Shown: in pieces, positions 58,080 to 64,000 of the stretch
How positions within the stretch are numbered: position 1 is the stretch's first letter
How the letters are laid out: the number at the start of each line of letters is the position of its first letter
NCBI RefSeq assembly: GCF_000002235.5
Contig: NW_022145615.1
Coordinates: forward strand, 16,478,712 to 16,542,711
Source of the DNA: Strongylocentrotus purpuratus
Taxonomy: Eukaryota; Echinodermata; Echinoidea; Camarodonta; Strongylocentrotidae
Direction: 5' to 3'
Length of the DNA stretch: 64,000 nt
Notes under the pieces: generated by a model
What the model saw: the letters and a program-made list of their open reading frames with translations, nothing else
What the model was told of the DNA's origin: nothing
Database searches by the model: none
Made by a program: the position numbers and the translations under genes

Positions 58080-58455
58080 TATATAGTATGATATGAGTAG
58101 GAAAATGACCGAATGTACAAGTTACTTCTTCGCCATCTAGATTAGCGCACGGAATAACGCAGTCGAAATGAAGCTTGATGTGATCGTCATACAACATGTC
58201 ACTATCACACGGTGCGTCAAATAGTGACGCATCGCTGACAAAGTCCTATGTTAGCGATAGACTGCTCGCAATGGACATAATGTAAAGCCAAACTCAACCC
58301 CAAAATAATGATAACAATAATATAAGAAACAAAATTAATGACTGTTAATAGTATAGGACCCAAAGAAGAACAACAATAATCAATAAACATTGCTGAATGG
58401 GGCTTTTCTCCGATTTTTGACTTAGTATGTACATGTTTTAATATTTTATTTTATA

Positions 58456-58770
58456 TTACCATGTATAATATTTGTATCTGATTTCGGAAATATAAACAAC
58501 AACAACACAACAACAAGTATAGAGGTTCGTCACAATGTTTTGGGGATCTGTTGACAGGCAGTTCTCGTAAATTGCATGATAGACATTCTTTATTTCCTTA
58601 TTAGGATCATCAGAGAGTGCAATAGCATCCTCAAACTCTGTCCTCTTTCCCTGTGTTCCAGAGGCTCCTTGTTTAATGTTGTTTACATCAATTTCCAGAA
58701 GACATGACAAAACGAAAGATGACGTACATGGCTCATCTAAATGGACATTCATGAATTTAAATGATCGCAA
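58456..58770 (-). CDS. Hypothetical ORF, weakly coding-like
   Basis: The open frame has its first ATG near its seventh codon and no recognised domain. The central part has ordinary soluble-protein composition (TSSFVLSCLLEIDVNN, then GKRTEFEDAIALSDDP and KNVYHAIYENCL). The end runs into a TTG-repeat encoding CCCVVVV, so any real coding part probably ends before 58515. A stop lies immediately upstream in frame and no good acceptor is seen. It could be an exon fragment, a transposon remnant or chance. Confidence 0.22.
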   Translation of the reverse strand: MRSFKFMNVHLDEPCTSSFVLSCLLEIDVNNIKQGASGTQGKRTEFEDAIALSDDPNKEIKNVYHAIYENCLSTDPQNIVTNLYTCCCVVVVYISEIRYKYYTW

Positions 58771-58779
58771 CTATTTCCT

Positions 58780-60040
58780 TGAAGACGAATCATAAATATC
58801 GTCAATATAAAATATCTATGTAACATGCAATAAAGCAAAACAGATGTTCCGATATGTTATCAAAAAGTGGAAGGGGTGGAGCACGATGGAAACCATAAAG
58901 TTTATATCTACGAGGCAACTAACCTACTGACCCTAGCATTGACACTGAGGCGAAGAAATTATGAGTATTTATTACCACTGGTTATAATTATTATGTATAG
59001 AAAGGGGAAATTGTGTAATTTTTGTTAAGTCTTCTTCTGATCTATACATTCTGAAGTTTCAAGAGAGAGAAAGGAACATGAGGAAGGTAATAGTCTCTAC
59101 GTATCGACAATAATTTCATCAACAATACGGCTGTCTCTATTGAACGCTTCCGTATTGTGGAAGTTCGACAATTTCAATTTCTTGATAAAATAATTCCTCA
59201 TATCAGACGTCGATGGTTATACAAGGCCGGGTACATAAGTGAGATTGTGAGGATCTCTTTCAATTTCCAATCAAAATAAACAAAACTGAGATTTTAAGAT
59301 CCATCACACAAATCCTTTAAATATTACCTAAACATAGGTTTATGCGCTATGTTGCCAAGTTGTTATCATCTAATATGTCCTTATCATTATCTTTATTGAT
59401 AATTAAATTATCAACTACGTATCATCATTTAAGGCAAAATATAATTTTAGTAAATATTTTGTCAGACGGATTGGTGATAGAGTTTGCATAGTTGACTAAC
59501 ATTTGGGGACGTTTTAAACACGTACAGCGAGAGTATGCATAAACGTTCTAAATGTTTCAATTGGTTAATGCCAAAATAGACTTCCAAGAGAGGAAAAGGG
59601 AGAAATAATCGGAAAATACAAACAAAAGAACAACAAATCAAATACAATCTGTTGTGTGATAAATAATGAAAATAAACACGAATCTGTAAGTGTGAATGTT
59701 TTGTTTTTTATGACACGCTGGTGTATTGACGATATCAATCAGACATGATACCAATAAAACAAAACAAATTGAATATGGCGAGGTACTAGACAAGATAAAT
59801 GTCATTTTTCCAAAAAATGAATCACGATGTGTGGGCGTGACTTAAAGCTATAATATACCTAAACAATGTCAACAAAATATATAGGATGCGCCAATATAAA
59901 AAAAAGTTTACCTTCCCCTGTTTTGTAATGCAATAATGCTATATGATATTCAAACGATGTAAAATTAACGTACAGGGCGTGGCAATAAACCACAGATCAA
60001 CTTCTAATGGTCGTTTCAATATGTTCAATAGCTTCAAAGC
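58780..60040. other. Gene-free AT-rich stretch
   Basis: No family recognised on either strand. AAAAAAAAGTTTACC near 59900 vaguely resembles the end of the 57.6-kb foldback but has no partner. Confidence 0.45.
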
Positions 60041-60044
60041 ACAA

Positions 60045-60400
60045 AAATAAAATAAAATATTACTAATAAAATACAATTTAGTTGAATGGAATTAACTACT
60101 TGTGTGTGCCTCCAGTATACAATAACTGATAAAAAAGGTGGGTTTTCAGAAGGGTTTTGAACGATTCAATAGATTTAATAGAATATGGGGTGGAAGTTTG
60201 TTCCAGAGGGCGGGGGCAATCGATGAAAAGGCATGGTCACCATAACTGGTTTGTGTACGTGGGTCGTGAATTAATTGCATGGAGGAAGATGAACGGAGGG
60301 ATCTGGCAGATGAGGAGGATCAAAGGGAGACTAGGTCATGAAGGTATTTAGGGGCAAGGTTATGTATTATTTTGTATGAAAGAAGTAGGATCTTGACAGG
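60045..60400 (-). mobile_element. LINE reverse transcriptase C-terminal end (L2/CR1-like)
   Basis: From 60400 downwards the minus strand reads PVKILLLSYKIIHNLAPKYL, HDLVSL, a TGA stop, then SSSSARSLRSSSSM, PRTQTSYGDHAFSSIAP and ALWNKLPPHI, then a short tail SKPF before the stop. This is the tail of a non-LTR reverse transcriptase (family form ...YGDRAF..AAP.LWN.LP...). Only the tail and a short 3' UTR ending near 60045 (AGTTGTA-poor, ATTAGTAATATT-like) are present. The copy has one in-frame stop and lacks all catalytic motifs. It belongs to a different lineage from the 21.2- and 24.8-kb copies. Confidence 0.8.
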
Positions 60401-61730
60401 CTTGGCTCCTGACACCAGGATATATTGTCAAGCAACAAAATTGAATCCCGCTGTCATCCATCCGTCATGAATCACCATAGTAAAATTTCATATCTATTTT
60501 GGCTCTATGCTAAATATGCTGAATGTCCAATCATTTGTTTCAATCAATCCTAATATCCATTTTGTTATCAATAGGTGACTCCCATCTCCACTTATTCCAT
60601 ATATCAATCAGTCAATCAAAATACGTATTTGGCGGACCCTTTCAAGGATCACATTTTGTAGCACCTCATGGAGTGTCAACAAAGGTTCAATGACAGCGGT
60701 ATAAATGTGGTCGTGTGTGTATGTTGTAAAAAGTTCAATGGCATATTGTATGAGCTCCCGAGCATGGGTGATGTCCCTCTCCACTGATAAAATCAAACAA
60801 ATCTAAATGCTGAGTGCAATATTGGAAAGTGAAAACCAGACTTACATGTTGAGCCCCAATATTTGTATTAAAGATTGGGGTCACGCGCTGTATATTGAAC
60901 AAAAATGCGTTCGATATTGGTCCAATTGTTATTATTCCATTTTTGCATCCTTAATGGCGTCTTGGATATTTTGGAGAGTCATATGTGGAACTTGAATTTG
61001 CTATGGGCATTATTCAAGGGGCAAAAATGTCAAGGACACTCACCGTATTTTTAGGAGGCTTGATTGATGCTTTGAGTATCATGGTGGTGAAGATTTAGGA
61101 AGATGTTTGTTGCTGTGTTCTTGTGAAAGTACATTCGCACCCGTTATCGGCCATGTGTACGTCTATAAAGACCAATGTTATCCTGGTTAAATTCATAGCA
61201 TTTTGCAGGGTTTTGAAAACATGAAAATATCTTAACTGGGTTTTATATTTGTTTTATTCTTATCATACGATTGTGCACAAAAAATCGAAACAAGATGGTT
61301 AGGTTAATTAAAGTTAATAAAGTCATGAACATAACAAATGGTAATATATGTAGGTTAACAAGGTCTTCTTAATATGAAAGTTCATTAAGCTTTTTTTGCC
61401 TCATCCACATTTTAGGTGTAATTTTTGCCGGTTGATCCTAGCCGCCATATTGGTAATTTGAAGTTATGCCGCTCGGGGTTGAAAAACAGTCTATCGACGC
61501 TTATGCTGATTCCTAACATGGTCGATATACCAATGATTATTTTTCAACCCCAAGTCTGTTATTTAACCGTGCTCATACATGTAGATTTGCTGCCTTTGCT
61601 GGAGTATAAATATTTATGATAAATCATGCCTGACATTGTTTTCTTTGTGATTTGAGGTAGAGCATCCCTCCCTTGCGTCATCCCATTTTATTGATCGTTC
61701 GACATGGGTTGTCTTTCCCAGGTACCTCGA
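60401..61730. other. Gene-free stretch
   Basis: No gene or element recognised. GCCGCCATATTGG near 61440 resembles a YY1-type site but stands alone. Confidence 0.45.
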
Positions 61731-61731
61731 G

Positions 61732-62210
61732 GTGCCAAGCGAGTCGTAGGACATACCGGGATAAAGATTTTGCCGAAACTTTATTATGTATGCAATGTGC
61801 CAAGAGAGTCGTACGCAGTGGCATACGCAGGAATTTTTCAAGGGGGGGGGGGGGGGTTAACATTTTGAAATCGGGCCGAAAATTTCACTATTTTTCTTTT
61901 TTGGGGGGTCTCGAAATTTGAAAATTTGACATTTTTCTTCGTGGGGGGGTGGTAAGGTCACCTTTTTTAGGTCAGTCATGGGCATGATTTTTTTTTATTT
62001 ATTTTTTATATATAATTAAAAAAAAAAAAAAAAAAAAGGGGGGGGGGTTTTAGGGGGGGGGGGTTTCCTAAAAAATACAAACATAAAAATACCAAAGGTA
62101 GGGGTTCAACCCCCAACCCCCAAACCCCTCCCCCCCCCCCTTGCTTACGCGCCTGGTCGTACGACATACCGACATTAAGATTTTTGATGAAACTTTTTGA
62201 TGTCCGACAT
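61732..62210. repeat. 65-bp tandem duplication, second unit split by a hAT-like element
   Basis: Unit 1 (61732-61796) starts GTGCCAAGCGAGTCGTAGG. Unit 2 starts GTGCCAAGAGAGTCGTACG at 61797, is interrupted after 61815, and resumes with ACATACCGACATTAAGA at 62164. Both units share ACATACCG, AAGATTTT and GAAACTTT. Unit 1 therefore shows the uninterrupted target. Confidence 0.85.
61816..62155 (+). mobile_element. 340-bp hAT-like element with 8-bp target duplication
   Basis: GTCGTACG lies at both 61808-61815 and 62156-62163. The left end CAGTGGCATACGCAGG and right end CCTTGCTTACGCGCCTG are imperfect inverse repeats with CAG termini. Inside are G-runs, GGTCTCGAAATTTGAAAAT and GGTCACCTTTTTTAGGTCAG, shared with 27142-27445, and an A21 then G-run. 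8-bp duplications and CAG ends fit hAT. No transposase; open frames inside are artefacts. Confidence 0.85.
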
Positions 62211-62661
62211 GTGCCTTTCACATTCTAAGTGAAATATTGTATATTTAAGGATTATCGCTAGGTGGGGATCGAACAAAACTTTGCGGCTGGAATCTTTTGC
62301 TTTTGCTCAATACTGCCACTACGACTATAGCAACCTTGCAAAAAGAAGACTAATTCACTCAGATAATTAGGTAAATTAAACCTCTGAATGTAAACTATTA
62401 AAAAAACAAGGGTTACAAGAGAACATGTAAATGAATGACGAAGATAAGAGACTTTAAAAGAAGTTTAATACAGTTAACTGATTAATGAACATCTTCAGCT
62501 ATGTCTTTAGTTGGGTGTCTCCTACTTCCTGCTTCCTGACGTTATCCCCTGTCGCTGGATAGATCTGGACCAATGGTTCCGTCCTGTCTCACACAGTTCT
62601 AGTTTAATACAGTGCAGCTACATAAATCCTAAACACCAACTGCTCGCTGGTGTCTACAGGA

Positions 62662-62970
62662 GGAGCGATGGCTCAGTGGCCCCGAGGGCTGGGGGGGGGG
62701 GGTACTTAGATTTGGTTTGGACGGGGGTGAGCCGCTCAAGCCTCGAAACCCCTTTCAATTTTTATGGGTAATTTTGGCAGTTTTTTCTCGAAATATAGGC
62801 TCATTTCTCATTTTTTTTTTTTTTTTTTTTTTTAAATGGGTCCCATTTAGGGAGCAGTGGTCTCATAGCCGAGAGTCCCGGGTTCGAAACCAAGTAACCA
62901 AGTCCGACGGAGAGGACTTAAAAGCCGTCGGTCCTCACAAGCACAAGCAAACATACAAACAAATCAAATA
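62662..62970 (+). mobile_element. tRNA-derived SINE split by a 175-bp insertion
   Basis: GAGCGATGGCTCAGTGG (62663-62679) is an A-box region. The SINE resumes at 62861 with TCTCATAGCCGAGAGTCCCG and the B box GGGTTCGAAACC, then GGAGAGGACTTAAAAGCCG as in the 55.7-kb SINE. The insert (62680-62854) has a G10 run and a T23 run and is flanked by CAGTGG on both sides (62674-62679, 62855-62860), probably its target duplication. Confidence 0.7.
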
Positions 62971-63100
62971 ATTCGCTAAGATTTACACTGATTCATAATT
63001 TGTCCAATGTGGAATCACAAGACCTGGACTATCAGGCTGTCCTCTTCAACACCTAGAGTTGTATAATAATGGGCTCTTCACCGAGAACTGAATAATATAC

Positions 63101-63270
63101 AAATAATGCACTGTTGCGAGTGTGTTAGGGCAGGGCCAGTGCACGAAGTTTAGTCAGTGCCTATAGTGATAATGCACGCGCCCGCAGGGCAAGTGCGTTA
63201 TCGATATCGCACTGACTAAACCTGAGTGGACTAGAACTGCCCTAACACACGAGCGAAACGGTGCATTTAT
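63101..63270. mobile_element. Foldback MITE of about 170 bp
   Basis: Left arm: ATGCACTGTTGCGAGTGTGT, TAGGGCAG, AGTTTAGTCAGTGC. Right arm: GCACTGACTAAAC, CTGCCCTAACACACGAGCG, AACGGTGCAT. The pairing covers most of the element, with small unpaired blocks and a GCGCCCGCAGGGC centre. No coding frame. Confidence 0.75.
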
Positions 63271-63581
63271 AAGACGGGTCGATGATATATTCTTACAATA
63301 TAGTTTAGATCTAGAGTATAGATAGATATTATATCTAGATCTCAGTTACACTGTAGATATAACTAGATCTAAGCCTAGAATATTCTAACGTTAGATCTAG
63401 ATACATTAGGCTACTCTCCAAAAGTAAAAGATTGAATTACGCGGAACCGATATCGGCAGGTATCGACGGTGCGTTAACAATTTTTGATGGGAGATGTTTT
63501 GCACGATGGGAAAATAAATGCGCGCCCATGTGATGTCAATTGACCAATCGGATTGCTTAGATTCTAGAACCCGTCTTATAA
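63267..63581. other. Segment bounded by a perfect 13-bp inverted repeat
   Basis: TTATAAGACGGGT (63267-63279) and ACCCGTCTTATAA (63569-63581) face each other. Between them lies a TCTAGATC-rich patch (63306-63405) and a GC-richer part with CCAATCGG. It could be a nonautonomous transposon whose left end overlaps the foldback at 63101-63270. No duplication could be fixed. Confidence 0.4.
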
Positions 63582-64000
63582 AGTATTCGTAATATAATGT
63601 ACTCATAGTATCTCAATTTGCCGTTAGCTCTTCATGGATGTCCTTTGGCTCCTTCTTGAGCACTATGACATGGGTGACTGCACATTTGCGGAACAACATC
63701 CGTTGAAAAAGTAATTTTGTAATAATCCCAGTTAATCACATTTGAACGTCTGCTGTTTATACCGTGCTGCTGCACTAAAATCTTTTCACCGGTATTAGAT
63801 AAAATGAAATATTCATATGACATTAATACGCCCCTGATTACCTGCTCCTTCGTAATCGGGCTACGAAATTATTGAGCACATCTCGTTTATTCAAACAAAA
63901 TATAAAAATGGTCTGCAACGGAAAAATGAATCTGTATCATAAAAGTATCGCATTAGTATTAATAGAAACCTATTGAAATACGTCATTAAATAGCAATTGG

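Noticed and set aside
61428-61450. Start of an 18S rRNA gene suggested by CCGGTTGATCCTAGC
   Set aside because: Only about 15 bases resemble the rRNA 5' end and the following sequence does not continue the match.

Overview
The window reads as AT-rich, intron- or intergenic-type DNA from a marine invertebrate animal. Dense microsatellites, many G or C homopolymers, 5'-truncated LINE ends, tRNA-like SINEs and large numbers of short foldback transposons suggest an echinoderm, perhaps a sea urchin. That placement is inference from repeat style only. No confident host protein-coding gene, rRNA or tRNA gene was found. Nearly all open frames are short, low-complexity or inside repeats. Three or four stretches are weakly coding-like and are listed at low confidence.

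Layout. 0-5 kb: microsatellites, a weak ORF, and the first copy of a TTAA-flanked nonautonomous transposon (family A). 5-14.1 kb: foldback elements at 5.07, 9.93-10.99, 11.23 and 12.36 kb, TTAA families A and B, a 72-bp TTAA MITE, a SINE with a 7SL-like head nested in family A, and two back-to-back MITEs at 13.8-14.1 kb. 14.3-20 kb: a SINE-like piece, a third family B copy, and a diverged tandem triplication. 21.2-25.9 kb: two LINE 3' ends on the minus strand, one abutting a foldback. 26.7-29.7 kb: a 2.35-kb hAT-like composite bounded by inverted repeats and an 8-bp target duplication. It carries two different tandem arrays and lies next to a LINE fragment. 34.8-37.2 kb: a 39-bp minisatellite, then a second, inverted copy of the composite's hairpin array. 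40.5-47.1 kb: more hAT-like poly-G/polypyrimidine modules, and a pair of inverted GCTCC-rich repeats 4 kb apart. 49-52 kb: a ~100-bp tandem array broken by a TTAA element (family C), and a family B copy with a newly expanded T(n)G(n) tract. 52.4-54.1 kb: decayed coding-like sequence. 55.7-64 kb: SINEs, a 479-bp TA-flanked foldback, a LINE end, a small hAT-like element with a clean 8-bp duplication, and a terminal foldback pair.

The most interesting signal is the ~100-bp repeat arrays at 27.44-28.50 kb and 35.81-37.22 kb. Most monomers carry a GC stem around a three-base loop, most often the GCGAAGC core known as an unusually stable DNA mini-hairpin. One array travels inside a hAT-like element beside a second, unrelated-looking array built on the same plan. 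The genes do not form a pathway; the window is mobile-element and satellite history.
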